A stretch of 64,000 nucleotides of DNA from Lentzea alba (GCF_011067745.1 NZ_JAAMPJ010000004.1:310001-374000); one strand, 5' to 3'; numbered from the stretch's first letter, positions 53,226 through 63,840 are shown. Numbers and translations are program-made. Notes: a model not told the origin generated them from the sequence alone.

Positions 53226-53381
53226 TCAGGCCTTCAGGCTGCGCAGGAACGCCGACCAGGCAGACGAGGACACGGGCAGGTGGGCGGAGGGCGCCTTGCT
53301 GTCCCGGATGCCGATGCGACGACCGACCTCGACGCAGTCGTTCGAGTTCGCGCTGTAGCTGCTCTTGCGCCAGACCGACAT
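53226..53381 (-). CDS. DUF397 small protein
   Basis: A 51-residue protein: MSVWRKSSYSANSNDCVEVG, then GIRDSKAP and WSAFLRSLKA at the end. These blocks are the DUF397 family, small partners of DUF5753-type XRE regulators. The ATG at 53381 has GAGGAG overlapping the stop of the XRE gene just upstream, so the two are one transcript. Such pairs behave like regulator/antagonist couples in Streptomyces development (for example bldB/whiJ-type loci). Confidence 0.92.
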   Translation of the reverse strand: MSVWRKSSYSANSNDCVEVGRRIGIRDSKAPSAHLPVSSSAWSAFLRSLKA

Positions 53382-53395
53382 GCCGGAACATCTCC

Positions 53396-54226
53396 TCAGA
53401 TCAGGATGCTGTTGATCAGCTCCTTGGATTCTTCCGCACCGAGCGCCTGCCGGTCGAGCAGCTTCAGCACCTCGGTGTAGGTGGCAAGCGATGCCTTGTC
53501 TTCGAGGAAGAGACTGGAGTTCTCACCTTCGAGGTAGACGACGGGTTCGAACTTCTCATAGCTGAGATGCATGAACGAGCCACCGAGTCCTGCGTGTGCA
53601 CCGATCGCGACCGGCACGATCCTCAACGTGATATAGGACCGCTGAGCCATGGCAAGCAGGTGCAGCAGTTGGTCTTTCATTACGTCTGTGCTTCCAACCG
53701 GCAGCAACAGCGCCTGCTCATGGATGTAGAAGGTGAATTCGCGGCTCCAGTGGAAGAGCTCGCGTCGTTTGATCTTCGCCGCGATGACTTCCCCGTAGTT
53801 GACAGACTTCGAGCGCACCGATCCGTCGACGACGGCTTGCATGTAGTCAGCGGTCTGGAGCCGGCCTGGGACGAGGTTCATCGACCACACCGTGATGACG
53901 TTGGCGAGGCGTTCTTGTTCGACCAGGCTGCGCACCAGGTCCGGGACACCGTCCTCGGGGATCTTCAGGTATCCGGTCTGGCGCGTTTCGCGGTACAGGG
54001 CGATGAGGTGGCGGACCTCGGCGGGCGGGACACGGCAGAAGGCGAGCAGTTGCAGCACCTCGGCCTCAGTGACTCCGCCCTTGCCGCGGACCAGGTCGGA
54101 CAGCTTGGACTCGTCCCAGTCCAGCATCTCGGCGATCTTGCGGTGGGTCATCTGGGTCTGCTCGATGGCGCGGCGAATACCGATGCCGAACTCCCGGCCC
54201 ACCACGCTGGAGTTTCGTCGTGGCAT
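53396..54226 (-). CDS. XRE regulator with DUF5753 domain
   Basis: A 276-residue regulator. HTH at about 10-65 (GIGIRRAIEQTQMTHRKIAE in part, MLDWDESKLSDLVRGKGG), then a DUF5753 domain (about 85-270: YMQAVVDGS, FTFYIHEQALLL, VVYLEGENSSLFLE). Typical of the abaA-ORFA/WhiJ-like actinobacterial group, always beside DUF397. ATG at 54226. The pair is inserted between SpoIIM and DUF58 genes that are usually adjacent. Confidence 0.9.
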   Translation of the reverse strand: MPRRNSSVVGREFGIGIRRAIEQTQMTHRKIAEMLDWDESKLSDLVRGKGGVTEAEVLQLLAFCRVPPAEVRHLIALYRETRQTGYLKIPEDGVPDLVRSLVEQERLANVITVWSMNLVPGRLQTADYMQAVVDGSVRSKSVNYGEVIAAKIKRRELFHWSREFTFYIHEQALLLPVGSTDVMKDQLLHLLAMAQRSYITLRIVPVAIGAHAGLGGSFMHLSYEKFEPVVYLEGENSSLFLEDKASLATYTEVLKLLDRQALGAEESKELINSILI

Positions 54227-54315
54227 GGCAAGAAACTAGGAGCAGCAAGGCTTTCCGCTCCATCGTTTCCGCCCGAATAGCCCCGAAGGAAGTACTTTTT
54301 GGAGCCGGTACAAGT

Positions 54316-55605
54316 TCAGAGTTTGCCTGCGGCCTTCAACGACAGATAGCGGTCCGCGAGAGCGCGTGGCAGATCATCCGGCAGTGCGTCGACAACGTCA
54401 ACACCGTGCCGTGCAAGCAAAGCGGTCAGGTGGCGTCGTTCGGCCAGTACACGTTCCGCAGCAGCAGCGGCGTAAACCGACTCCAGGTCACCGCGCCCGG
54501 CCGCCATCGCGTGCACGGCGGGGTCGGAGACCGAAGCGATCAGCAACCGGTGCCGCGTGGCCAAAGCGGGCAGCAACGGCACCAACGAGTGCTCGATCGA
54601 CGGTTCCAGCGACGTCAGCAGCACGACCAGCGAACGGCGACCGGCCCGGCGCAGCACCTCCGCGACAACACCGCGAGCGTCGAACTCGACCAACTCCGCT
54701 TCGAGCGGTGCCATCGCCTGCACCAGAACCGGCAGCGTGGCACGGGGCACCGAGGCGCGCACCTTGTGGCTGAACGCCAGGAAGTCGACCTGGTCGCGGG
54801 CGTGCGATGCCAAGGCGGACAACAACAACGCGGCGTCCATCGACGTGTCCAGGCGCGGCAGGCCACCCAAAGCGCCGGAGACACGGCCCGCCGCCGTGCG
54901 CGCGGTGTCGAGCACGATCGTCACCTGGCGGTCGCGTTCGGGCCGCCACGTGCGCACCACGACGTCCGACGAACGGGCCGACGCGCGCCAGTCGATGGAC
55001 CGCACGTCGTCGCCGATCACGTAGGTCCGCAACGAATCGAACTCCGTGCCGGCGCCCCGGATCAGCGAGGCGCGGCGGCCGTCCAGCTCGCGCAGGCGTT
55101 CGAGCAACGGCGGCAGGTGGCGACGGCTGTGGAACGGCGGCAACGCGCGCACGGTCCACGGCACGACGTGCGAACCCTGCCGTGCTGCAACGCCAAGAGG
55201 CCCAACGGACCGCACGGTCACACGGTCGGCAACGCGGTCACCACGCCGTACTGGCCTCAACTCAAAGGACAGCACACGCGAGCCATTAGCGGGCACATCA
55301 ACGGCAACGCGGTCGGCGACCACACCGGCAGAAGGCGCCCATGCGTCGCGAAGCACGCCACGCAACCGACGACCAGGGTTGTGCACGGTGAGCTGCACGG
55401 TACAAAGCTCGCCTGTTCGCACTGAGGTCGAACCAGCGCGCGTGAACGTCAACCGCCGGACGCCGGCCGCCAACAACAGGTCGACCACAACGCACGACAC
55501 AAGCACAAGAAACACGACGAGAATCCCCTGCCACGAAGGCAAGAGCAGCCCGACGACGAGAACCCCGATGAGCGCGAGCAGTCCCGCGCGGTCCGTGAGT
55601 GCCAC
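54316..55605 (-). CDS. DUF58 (VWA-like) protein
   Basis: A 429-residue membrane-anchored protein: two N-terminal hydrophobic segments (about 8-45), then DUF58 with SLRTYVIGDDVRSIDWRASA (20 residues, the family signature), WRPERDRQVTIVLDTA. The VWA-like fold carries an altered MIDAS (VLDTARTA). Works with the MoxR ATPase encoded one base upstream of its start. ATG/GTG start at 55605. Confidence 0.9.
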   Translation of the reverse strand: MALTDRAGLLALIGVLVVGLLLPSWQGILVVFLVLVSCVVVDLLLAAGVRRLTFTRAGSTSVRTGELCTVQLTVHNPGRRLRGVLRDAWAPSAGVVADRVAVDVPANGSRVLSFELRPVRRGDRVADRVTVRSVGPLGVAARQGSHVVPWTVRALPPFHSRRHLPPLLERLRELDGRRASLIRGAGTEFDSLRTYVIGDDVRSIDWRASARSSDVVVRTWRPERDRQVTIVLDTARTAAGRVSGALGGLPRLDTSMDAALLLSALASHARDQVDFLAFSHKVRASVPRATLPVLVQAMAPLEAELVEFDARGVVAEVLRRAGRRSLVVLLTSLEPSIEHSLVPLLPALATRHRLLIASVSDPAVHAMAAGRGDLESVYAAAAAERVLAERRHLTALLARHGVDVVDALPDDLPRALADRYLSLKAAGKL

Positions 55606-55606
55606 G

Positions 55607-56559
<953 letters not shown>

Positions 56560-56563
<4 letters not shown>

Positions 56564-57594
56564 GCGTTGCGCACCTCGTCCTCCAAAGCGTCCAGCTCGT
56601 CAGCCAGCGCGACCAACCCCCGGTCGTCCACTGGGTCCTGCGAATACAGCAAAGTCCGCACATCCGCCTCGGACCGCGAGGTCCGGCGGGCGATCTCGAA
56701 AGACGGGTCCTCGCCCGCCGGCAGTCCCAGCAGGGGCGCCAGCCGGTCGCGGGTCGCCTGCCGCAGCACCGAAGCGGCGTGCTCAGCGGCGTGCGAGCGG
56801 CGGTACAGCCGGGCCCTGCCCTCCACGGTCTCGGCGGCGCGCACGACCACCGGCAGCGGTTCGGGCACCACCCGGCCGAGCCTGCGGGCCCGCCACAACG
56901 CGATCACCACGGCCGCGAGGCCGAGTTGCAGCGCGCCGAACTTCCACCCGGCCGGGACCAGGTCCGACAACGACTTCTGCTGCGACTTGTCCGCCGCGGA
57001 CGGCACGTACCAGACCAGCCGCTCGTGCTGGCCGAGCAACGACAGCGCGAGCGCCGCGTTGCCCTCCCCGTCGAGGTCGCGGTTGGTGAAGATCGCGCCG
57101 TGGCCCAGCATCGTCACCGTGCCGGTGCGCACCAACGTCGAGTCGTAGCACCGTTGTTCGCCCTCGTAGACGAACCCGCCCATGGTCGCCGCGCCCGCCT
57201 GAGCCGCCAGCGGGCACCCCGGCTGCCGCGTCTCGGCCTCGACCTGGCCCACCACGCCGGTCGCGGGGGCCAGCAACACGGTGGCAGCGGCACGACGACT
57301 GAGATCCTGCAACCGCGAAGGGTCGATCAGGTTCGGCTGCGTCACGAACAGCGTCGCACCGTCCACAGCGGACGCGTTGTCGGTGAGCTCGACCCGCACG
57401 CCGTTCTGTTCCAACAGTCGTGCGACCGCGTGGCTGCCTTCGGGGCGGAACGAGCGCGGGTCGAGCGATCCGCCCTCACCGCCACCGCGCAGCAACGTGA
57501 TCACGACGGCCGTGAACAGGATGATCACGCCGATCAGCAACGGGCCGCGCGCGGCCGTCCAGATCCGCCCGGCGTCGGGGGAGACCGCCGTCAT
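56560..57594 (-). CDS. DUF4350 membrane protein
   Basis: A 344-residue protein with a first transmembrane segment (about 13-33) and a second near 225-245. Between them is an extracytoplasmic GATase-like domain (DUF4350: FRPEGSHAVARLLEQNGV). Function unknown; constant neighbour of MoxR/DUF58. GTG/ATG start within a 4-nt overlap with the DUF4129 gene. Confidence 0.85.
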
Positions 57595-58190
57595 TCGCGC
57601 ACCCTGCCATCCACCGACACCAGCTGCTGGTACCCCTCACGAGTCGCGGTCCGGCCGCCGTACCAGACGTCGTCGAACTGCACCGCCGCGCCGCGCAGGT
57701 CGTCCGCGAGCACCGGAAGCGCCCTGCCCGCCTCGATCGCCACCTCGTCGACGGTACGTCCCGCCCGCGGTTCGAGGACGCCGCGCTGCTCCAGTTCCCG
57801 CACCACCGCGCGGAAGCGTTCGCGGACGGCCTCGGCCAGGTCACCGGCCGCGGCAGCGCGTTCGGCGGCGGCGCGGTGCTCGGCGGCGGACATGACCGTG
57901 GAGCCGAACACCTTGTCGCCGGCCCGCAGCGCACGGCCGGTGCGGCCGGTGCGGAGCCTGATCACGATGACGATGATCACCGCGACCACGACGAGGATCG
58001 TGATCGCGGTGATGGCGCTCATGCTGCCCGCGCCCGCGAAGAGGTCGCCCAGCTTCTCCAGCACCCACCGGAGCGCGCGCTCCAGCGGGTTCGGGTCGTC
58101 GGAAACGTACGCCGGGTCGCTGAGCTCCCGTACAGCCGCCTCGCGGGCCTCGTCGCGGTCGAGATCTACCGGTACGTCAGAGACCGCCAT
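57591..58190 (-). CDS. DUF4129 membrane protein
   Basis: A 199-residue protein: short N-terminus, one transmembrane segment (about 62-85), then the DUF4129 domain with FRAVVRELEQRGVLEPRAGRT and the C-terminal DDVWYGGRTATREGYQQL (about 170-190), in transglutaminase-like proteins the anchoring part. Overlaps the upstream gene by 14 nt. Confidence 0.85.
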   Translation of the reverse strand: MAVSDVPVDLDRDEAREAAVRELSDPAYVSDDPNPLERALRWVLEKLGDLFAGAGSMSAITAITILVVVAVIIVIVIRLRTGRTGRALRAGDKVFGSTVMSAAEHRAAAERAAAAGDLAEAVRERFRAVVRELEQRGVLEPRAGRTVDEVAIEAGRALPVLADDLRGAAVQFDDVWYGGRTATREGYQQLVSVDGRVRE

Positions 58191-59172
58191 GCCCTGCGGC
58201 CCGCTGGAGTTCGATGTCCATGCCCTCGGAGCGCATCCGGCGGTCGACGTAGACCAGCACGGTCACCGCGGCCGTGAACGGCAGCGTGATCGTCGACGCG
58301 ATGATCCCGCCGATCGTGGACAGCACCAGCGAGCCCGCGCTCAGCGCGGCGCCCGGATCGTCGCTGAAGCCGGTGGACGCCGCGCCCATCAGGCCGAACG
58401 GCAGGCTGATGATCCAGCTGATCACCCAGCCGATCACGGCGGTGAGCAGCAGGACGCCGAACGTCCGCCACCACGCGCCGTTGACCAGCGCCTTCGAGCG
58501 CCCGAACGCGGCGCCGACGCCGCAGCGCTCCAGCACGAGCGCGGGCGTGACGAGGGCGAACAGGATCCACAGCCAGATGCCGGGCACGATGCAGAGGAGC
58601 AGGCCGACCATGATCACGAGAGTGGACAGCAGCGTCGCGCCGAGCAGCGGCAGCAGGCGCGGCTTGAACTCCTCCCACGCCTGCGCGAACGTGACGGGCT
58701 TGCCCAGCACCGCGTGACCCACGATGACGGTGATGAAGCCGGACAGGAACACCGTGCCGATCACCACCAGCACCACGCTGATGAGGGTGCCGCCGATGAA
58801 GCCGGTCAGGGTGTTCGTGAGCTGCTCGACGAGCTGCTCCTGCGTCAGGGTGTTCGGGTCCTGCGCCACCACCGAGGAGAGGTCGCTCAGGAACGGCAGC
58901 TGCACCAGCAGGCCGAGGATCTGCGTGATCGCGGCGACCACCGCGGCCGCGCCGATGATCAGCTTCGGGTACCGGCGCATGGTGGTGATCGCGCCGTCCA
59001 CGATCTCGCCGACGGCCAGCGGGCGCAGCGGGATCACACCGGGCTTGATCGTCGGCTGCGCTCCCGGCGGCGGCGGGGCGTAGTAGCCCGGCGAGGGCTG
59101 CGGCGGCTGCTGCGGCTGGTTGGGCTGGTTCGGTTGCTGGTCGGGTGAGGACCAGCCAGGCGTTTCGGACAT
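58177..59172 (-). CDS. Polytopic membrane protein with Pro/Gln-rich N-terminus
   Basis: A 331-residue protein: N-terminal 45 residues rich in Pro, Gln and Asn, then about six transmembrane segments with GEIVDGAITTMRRYPKLI, a typical start of the DUF7847/glycerophosphodiester-phosphodiesterase-membrane-type domain. First gene of the DUF4129-DUF4350-MoxR-DUF58 transcript. The ATG at 59172 gives MSETPGW. Function unknown; likely a partner in the membrane complex of this cluster. Confidence 0.82.
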   Translation of the reverse strand: MSETPGWSSPDQQPNQPNQPQQPPQPSPGYYAPPPPGAQPTIKPGVIPLRPLAVGEIVDGAITTMRRYPKLIIGAAAVVAAITQILGLLVQLPFLSDLSSVVAQDPNTLTQEQLVEQLTNTLTGFIGGTLISVVLVVIGTVFLSGFITVIVGHAVLGKPVTFAQAWEEFKPRLLPLLGATLLSTLVIMVGLLLCIVPGIWLWILFALVTPALVLERCGVGAAFGRSKALVNGAWWRTFGVLLLTAVIGWVISWIISLPFGLMGAASTGFSDDPGAALSAGSLVLSTIGGIIASTITLPFTAAVTVLVYVDRRMRSEGMDIELQRAAGHGGL

Positions 59173-59252
59173 CGCGGCTACCCCCTGGTCGTGTGTGAGC
59201 GGCATCTTGCCAGATCAGCACCCCCGCCACCGGCCAACCTGATCACGAAACG

Positions 59253-59618
59253 GTGACCGGCCGGATGTGGGACCATCTGACGGTGGACGTTCCGCAGCCA
59301 CTGGACCTCAGCGTCGACCACAAGGGTGTGTCGACGGTGGTGAGCGTGGCAGGGGAGATCGACCTCCTGACGGCGCCGCGGTTCGAAGCCTTCCTGCGCG
59401 ACCAGCTCGCCCACACGCACGCCGTGCTCATGATCGAGATGTCCGGTGTGAACCACATGGGTTCAGCGGGCCTGGGAGCGCTGATCGCGATACGTGCCGA
59501 GTGCGACCGCTGCGGCGTCGACCTGGTCTTCGCGGAGTGCTCGTTCATCGTGCGGCGGGTGTTCGAGCTCAGCGGGCTGACCGGGTTCTTCCTGCGCGGG
59601 GAGAACGCGGCAGGTTAG
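59253..59618 (+). CDS. STAS-domain anti-sigma factor antagonist
   Basis: A 121-residue anti-anti-sigma factor. STAS fold with VSVAGEIDLLTAPRFEAFL and the phosphorylatable Ser in NHMGSAGLGALIA. It would bind the kinase-like anti-sigma partner encoded nearby at 61467. GTG at 59253; ATG at 59265 and GTG at 59283 are alternatives. Convergent 4-nt overlap with the CheR-PAS gene. Confidence 0.87.
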   Translation: MTGRMWDHLTVDVPQPLDLSVDHKGVSTVVSVAGEIDLLTAPRFEAFLRDQLAHTHAVLMIEMSGVNHMGSAGLGALIAIRAECDRCGVDLVFAECSFIVRRVFELSGLTGFFLRGENAAG

Positions 59619-61465
59619 TTCTGCTGCTCCATCACCAGGATCGCGCCGCCCGGCTCACCATCGCTGGCCCGCAACGAACTGCACACCACGCGGATGACCA
59701 CCTCGCGGCCACGCCGGTTGACGGCGGAGAGCTTGATCTCCTCCATGTACGTGCCGTCGCCCAGAGCCGACCGCACGACCGGGCGCAGATCGGCCACCGG
59801 CAGCCCGATGTCGAGGTTGAGCAGGTGCTCGCCCTCCGCCTCGTCGCGCCGCACACCCCACAGCTCCTCGGCGCCGCGGTTCCACGCCAGCACCCGCATC
59901 TGCATGTCGAGCACGACCACCCCGGCCCGCAGCGAAGTCAGGATCGACTCGAGGAACTCGTTGACCCGGTCCAGCTCGGAGGTGCGCTCGCGCAGGGCCT
60001 CGTTGATGGTCTGGAGCTCGTCGTTGGTCGACTGCAGCTCCTCGTTCATCGTCTCCAGTTCCTCGTTGGTCGACTGGAGCTCCTCGTTGGTGGTCTCCAG
60101 CTCCTCCACGGTGGACTGGAGTTCCTCGTTGGTGGTCTCCAGTTCCTCGTTCGTGGACTGGAGTTCCTCGTAGGCCGATTCCAGCTGCCGGTTCGCGTGT
60201 TCGAGGTCCTCCAGCATCCGGCGCGCGCTGGTGACGTCGTGGAAGACCACCGTGACGCCCAGGATGGTGTTGTCGAGGCCGACGAGCGGGTTGACGTGCA
60301 CCTCGAACCACATCGGCTCGCCGGGGCCGCGCGAGAACTCGACGTCCTTGATGCGCAACGACTTGCGTTCCAGCCGGGTCTGCTCGACGTAGCCGCGCAG
60401 CTCCACGGGCCGGTAGGAGATGTCCAGATCGCGCAGCGGCCGGCCGACGTCCTTGGCCGAGAGGCCGAACGTGGTCTCCGCCTGCTGGTTGATGAGCGCG
60501 ATCACGTCATCCGCCGTCACCACGATCTGCGCCACCGGGCTCGCGGAGAAGGCGTGTTCCCGCAACTCGTCGATGCCCCGCAGGTCCACCCTTCGATCGT
60601 GCACCATCGCGTGCGAAACGAAGTGCGACGGAGAGTGTGAACCCGAGGAGGTCTTGCGGAAGATGCGCCGCTTGAGGTCGATGGGGTCGAAGATGCGGCT
60701 GTGACTGAGCAGCATCTCCGCCTTGCCCAGGAACAGCACTCCTTTGGGTGCCAGCGCGAAGTGGAACCGGCGCAGAACGCGGGACTGCGTCTCCTGGTTG
60801 AAGTACATCAGCGTGTTGCGGCACACCAGGAGGTCTATCCGGGAGATCGGGGCGTCCTGCACGAGGTCGTTGCGGCCGAAGATGACCGAGCGGCGCAGGT
60901 CCTTGCGGAAGCTGTAGCGGCCGTTCTGGTGCTCGAAGTACTTCGCGGCGAAGTCGGGCGGCAGGGACTGTATGTCCCGTTCCGCGTAGCTCGCGTGCCG
61001 GGCCTGGGCGAGCGCCTCGTCGTCGACGTCGGTGGCATAGATCTTGACCTGCTGCCGGAAGCGTTCCGGGCCCAGTGCCTCGGCCAGTGCGATCGCGAGG
61101 CTGTAGGCCTCCTCACCGGACGCGCAGCCCGCGCTCCACACCCGGAGCGGGTCCTCGGGGCCGCGCTCGGCCAGCAGCGTCGGAATGACCTCCTCGCGCA
61201 GGTACGCCCACGCCTCGGGGTCGCGGAAGAACGCGGTGACGTTGATCAGGATCGTGTTGAACAGGACGCTGAACTCGTCGGCGTTGACCTGCAGCTGGTC
61301 GATGTAGTCGACGTAGTCCTCGACACCGATCTGGCTCATCCGGTGCCGCACGCGCCGCATCAGGCTGGTGCGCTTGTACCCGGTGAAGTCGAAACCTCGT
61401 GACTCCTTGAGGTACTGCAGGACCTGTTCGAAGTCCTGGTCGGGGATCAGCTGACCGTCACTCAC
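59615..61465 (-). CDS. CheR-type methyltransferase with PAS domains and coiled coil
   Basis: A 616-residue signalling protein. CheR N- and C-terminal domains (1-275) with VWSAGCASGEEAYSLA (SAM binding), FRDPEAWAYL and CRNTLMYF; a PAS domain (about 320-425); a long coiled coil (about 430-505) built on about nine 7-residue repeats of the form E-E-L-x-S/T-T-N; and a second PAS (about 520-615). No phosphotransfer domain. GTG at 61465, one base after the upstream stop. No flagellar genes are near, so it probably serves a stress-signalling pathway. Confidence 0.88.
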   Translation of the reverse strand: MSDGQLIPDQDFEQVLQYLKESRGFDFTGYKRTSLMRRVRHRMSQIGVEDYVDYIDQLQVNADEFSVLFNTILINVTAFFRDPEAWAYLREEVIPTLLAERGPEDPLRVWSAGCASGEEAYSLAIALAEALGPERFRQQVKIYATDVDDEALAQARHASYAERDIQSLPPDFAAKYFEHQNGRYSFRKDLRRSVIFGRNDLVQDAPISRIDLLVCRNTLMYFNQETQSRVLRRFHFALAPKGVLFLGKAEMLLSHSRIFDPIDLKRRIFRKTSSGSHSPSHFVSHAMVHDRRVDLRGIDELREHAFSASPVAQIVVTADDVIALINQQAETTFGLSAKDVGRPLRDLDISYRPVELRGYVEQTRLERKSLRIKDVEFSRGPGEPMWFEVHVNPLVGLDNTILGVTVVFHDVTSARRMLEDLEHANRQLESAYEELQSTNEELETTNEELQSTVEELETTNEELQSTNEELETMNEELQSTNDELQTINEALRERTSELDRVNEFLESILTSLRAGVVVLDMQMRVLAWNRGAEELWGVRRDEAEGEHLLNLDIGLPVADLRPVVRSALGDGTYMEEIKLSAVNRRGREVVIRVVCSSLRASDGEPGGAILVMEQQN

Positions 61466-61466
61466 G

Positions 61467-62213
61467 TCAGGAGAACCTACTCGCCTCAGTGCACGCGAGG
61501 ACGGCCCACACGATCTTGCCTCCGTCGGATGACGGCGCACAGCCCCATGCGAGGCTGAGCCGGTCGACCAGCTGCACGCCCCGATGTCCTGGCACGTCCC
61601 GATTCGGGAACTCGAGCATCGGCGGGGCCGGGTCGCCGTCACGCACCGAGAGGGACAGCCCGCCGGGGCGCAGCTCGACCTTCAGCACCGACTCCGAGTG
61701 CGCGTGCCGGACCGCGTTCTCGACCAGCTCGCTCACGACCAGCACGGCGTCGTCGACCACCCCGGGCAGGCCCCATGTCTCGCAGGCTTCCCGCACGACC
61801 GCGCGGGCCATGAGCGGTGCGGTCGGCGAGTCGGGCAGCGGCACGCGGCGGAACCGGCGGCGCGGAGGGCGTTCGGCGGCTTTGAGGGCGTCCCTGAGGC
61901 TGCCGGCCACGCACACGAACCGGGTGATGCCGCTGGTGCGCAGCTTCTCGCGGTGCTCATCGGTCTCGGCCAGGAGCACCACGGGGATGTCCGGCCACTG
62001 CGAGATCTTCATCCAGACCGTGGTGAACACCGACAGCATCGCGTTGCTGGGGACCTCGAAGCCCTGGCCGAGCCGGACGACGAGCGCGATCGGGGTGTCC
62101 GCCGCGAGCTTGAGCAGGCCGTCACGCAGAGCCGCGTAGGAGGCGAGGTCGAGCCGACCCGCAGGGGTCGCGACCACGACGCCGGCGAGATCCGTCGTCT
62201 CGATCTTCATGTG
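61467..62213 (-). CDS. STAS plus HATPase (anti-sigma regulatory) protein
   Basis: A 248-residue protein. N-terminal STAS-like domain (about 1-110), C-terminal HATPase_c of the RsbW/SpoIIAB type (about 125-245) with VVSELVENAVRHAHS (N-box), VRDGDPAPP and GHRGVQLVDRL. Combines a regulator and an anti-sigma kinase in one chain. ATG at 62213, seven-base overlap with cheB. Lies between CheB and CheR genes in one transcript. Confidence 0.85.
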   Translation of the reverse strand, partial: HMKIETTDLAGVVVATPAGRLDLASYAALRDGLLKLAADTPIALVVRLGQGFEVPSNAMLSVFTTVWMKISQWPDIPVVLLAETDEHREKLRTSGITRFVCVAGSLRDALKAAERPPRRRFRRVPLPDSPTAPLMARAVVREACETWGLPGVVDDAVLVVSELVENAVRHAHSESVLKVELRPGGLSLSVRDGDPAPPMLEFPNRDVPGHRGVQLVDRLSLAWGCAPSSDGGKIVWAVLACTEASRFS

Positions 62214-63256
62214 CCGGTCTCCTCGCGCACGCCGCCCCGCAACAGGTGTTTCCGGAGGACGTTGGCCGCCGCCAGCGCTTCCTCCTCCTGCCGGGAGTAC
62301 CGGTCGGCCACCAGGTCGCGCCCCGCGTCGCGGGAGACGTTGGCCATGCGGTGGGTGAGCGAGGCTTTCTGGTCGAGGGTGCGCAACGCGGTCCACATCG
62401 CGCGTTCCAGGGTGCCGCCGTAGGCCTCCATCAGTGCGTCCGCCGTCCATCCGTGTCCGACCAGGCATCGGTACTGGACGCCGTTGCCTGGAATCTCCAA
62501 GAGGGAGCCGGCGCAGTCAGGGCAGGTGTAGGTCGTGGGGGAGCCGATGGCGGGGATCTCGCCGAACTCGGCTCCGGCGTCGTCGCGGGACACGGCCACC
62601 TCCATGCGCAGTGCCTCGGGCACTGGTGCGATCGTCACCTGGATCGCGGATTCTCCCGCGATGTCGGCGAGCAGTGGGCCGATCCGGGCGACCGGCAGCG
62701 TGTGGTCCACCTCGACGTGCTGCAGCACACTCTCCGGCATGCCGGGATAGAGCGCGTCGCCGGGTTCCTGCACGACCGTGACGCCGCCTCGGCTCTTGAT
62801 CGCGGCCATGCCCGAGGTGCCGTCGTCGAGCGCTCCGGACAGGACCACGCCGATCACCGAGGGGCCCTTCGCGAGCGCGGCGGAGCGGAACAGCACGTTC
62901 ACGGCGGGGCGATGGCCGTTCTCCGTGGGGCCTCTCGACAGGCGCAGCACGCCGTCCTGCACCACGACGTGGTAGTCGGGGCGGGCGACGTGGATGTGGC
63001 CGCTGCGCAGTTCAGCGCCGTCCTGCACGGCCAGCGCGGGCAGTGGGCCGCTGCGCGAGAGGATCGCCGGCAGTGCCGACGAGCCGCCCGCGGGCATGTG
63101 CAGGACGACCACCACCGCGGCGGGCAGGTCTTCCGGCAACGCTCCGACCAGGGTCCGCAGCGCTTCGACACCTCCTGCGGAGGCGCCGACGACCACCAGG
63201 TCTGTGCGCACTCGGAACTCCTCAACCTCGCTTTCGCTCCGGGTACCCGTGGTCAT
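62207..63256 (-). CDS. CheB-type methylesterase without receiver domain
   Basis: A 349-residue protein. Catalytic CheB domain about 15-195: VVGASAGGVEALRTL (Ser), VVLHMPAG (His), LSGALDDGTSGM (Asp), the full triad, but no N-terminal receiver domain. A C-terminal zinc-ribbon-like segment TYTCPDCAGSLLEI (two Cys pairs not complete) precedes a helical end. ATG at 63256. With CheR and a HATPase it resembles the CheB/CheR-type regulators of stress or sporulation signalling rather than chemotaxis. Confidence 0.87.
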   Translation of the reverse strand: MTTGTRSESEVEEFRVRTDLVVVGASAGGVEALRTLVGALPEDLPAAVVVVLHMPAGGSSALPAILSRSGPLPALAVQDGAELRSGHIHVARPDYHVVVQDGVLRLSRGPTENGHRPAVNVLFRSAALAKGPSVIGVVLSGALDDGTSGMAAIKSRGGVTVVQEPGDALYPGMPESVLQHVEVDHTLPVARIGPLLADIAGESAIQVTIAPVPEALRMEVAVSRDDAGAEFGEIPAIGSPTTYTCPDCAGSLLEIPGNGVQYRCLVGHGWTADALMEAYGGTLERAMWTALRTLDQKASLTHRMANVSRDAGRDLVADRYSRQEEEALAAANVLRKHLLRGGVREETGT

Positions 63257-63261
63257 TGGTC

Positions 63262-63840
63262 TCACACGGACAGTTCGGACCTGGCCTTCGACGGTGTCGT
63301 GCGGCGCATACCGGCGTTGACGCACCTCTTGACCACCTGTGGCTGTTCGCGCATCAGCCGCAGTCCGCGCCGGAGCAGCGTCGGGACCGGCTTGCGGGCC
63401 TCGGCGACGTCCCGCGCGAACCTGCGCGCGAACGTGACGGGCGCGGTCGGGGCGAGCACGATGGCGTCCTTCAGCACGCCCGCATCCCGTGCGCCCTCCA
63501 CGAGCAGGTCTGCGAACAGGCCTTCGGCGATGAACGCGGGCGCGTCACCCAGCTCGATCGTCTGCGTGCCGACCGCGCGGTCCTCGCTGATCGAGTAGAC
63601 CGGTGCCTCCGTCTTGCCGGTGTCCGACAGCTCGATGACGGCTTTCAGCGCGGCCTCGGCGTTCCAGGAGCCGATCGCGTCCCAGTCCGCGCGCCCGTGC
63701 TCGTCGCGGGGCAGCAGCGGGTCGTCGCCGTCGCGGTAGAAGTCGTCCAGGCGCAGCACGGGCCAGCCGAGGTGGGCGGCGAGTGTCGACTTGCCTGAGC
63801 CGGAGGGACCGGCGAGCAGCACGGCACGAGGGATGGGCAC
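63262..63840 (-). CDS. Uridine kinase-like P-loop protein
   Basis: A 192-residue kinase. P-loop AGPSGSGKST at about 9-18, LRLDDFYRDGDDPLLP following, and FIAEGLFADLL, typical of uridine/pantothenate-kinase-like enzymes. Probably phosphorylates a nucleoside or small molecule. GTG at 63840 follows GAGGA; longer starts lack a ribosome site. Divergent from rarA, 37 bases away. Confidence 0.8.
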   Translation of the reverse strand: MPIPRAVLLAGPSGSGKSTLAAHLGWPVLRLDDFYRDGDDPLLPRDEHGRADWDAIGSWNAEAALKAVIELSDTGKTEAPVYSISEDRAVGTQTIELGDAPAFIAEGLFADLLVEGARDAGVLKDAIVLAPTAPVTFARRFARDVAEARKPVPTLLRRGLRLMREQPQVVKRCVNAGMRRTTPSKARSELSV

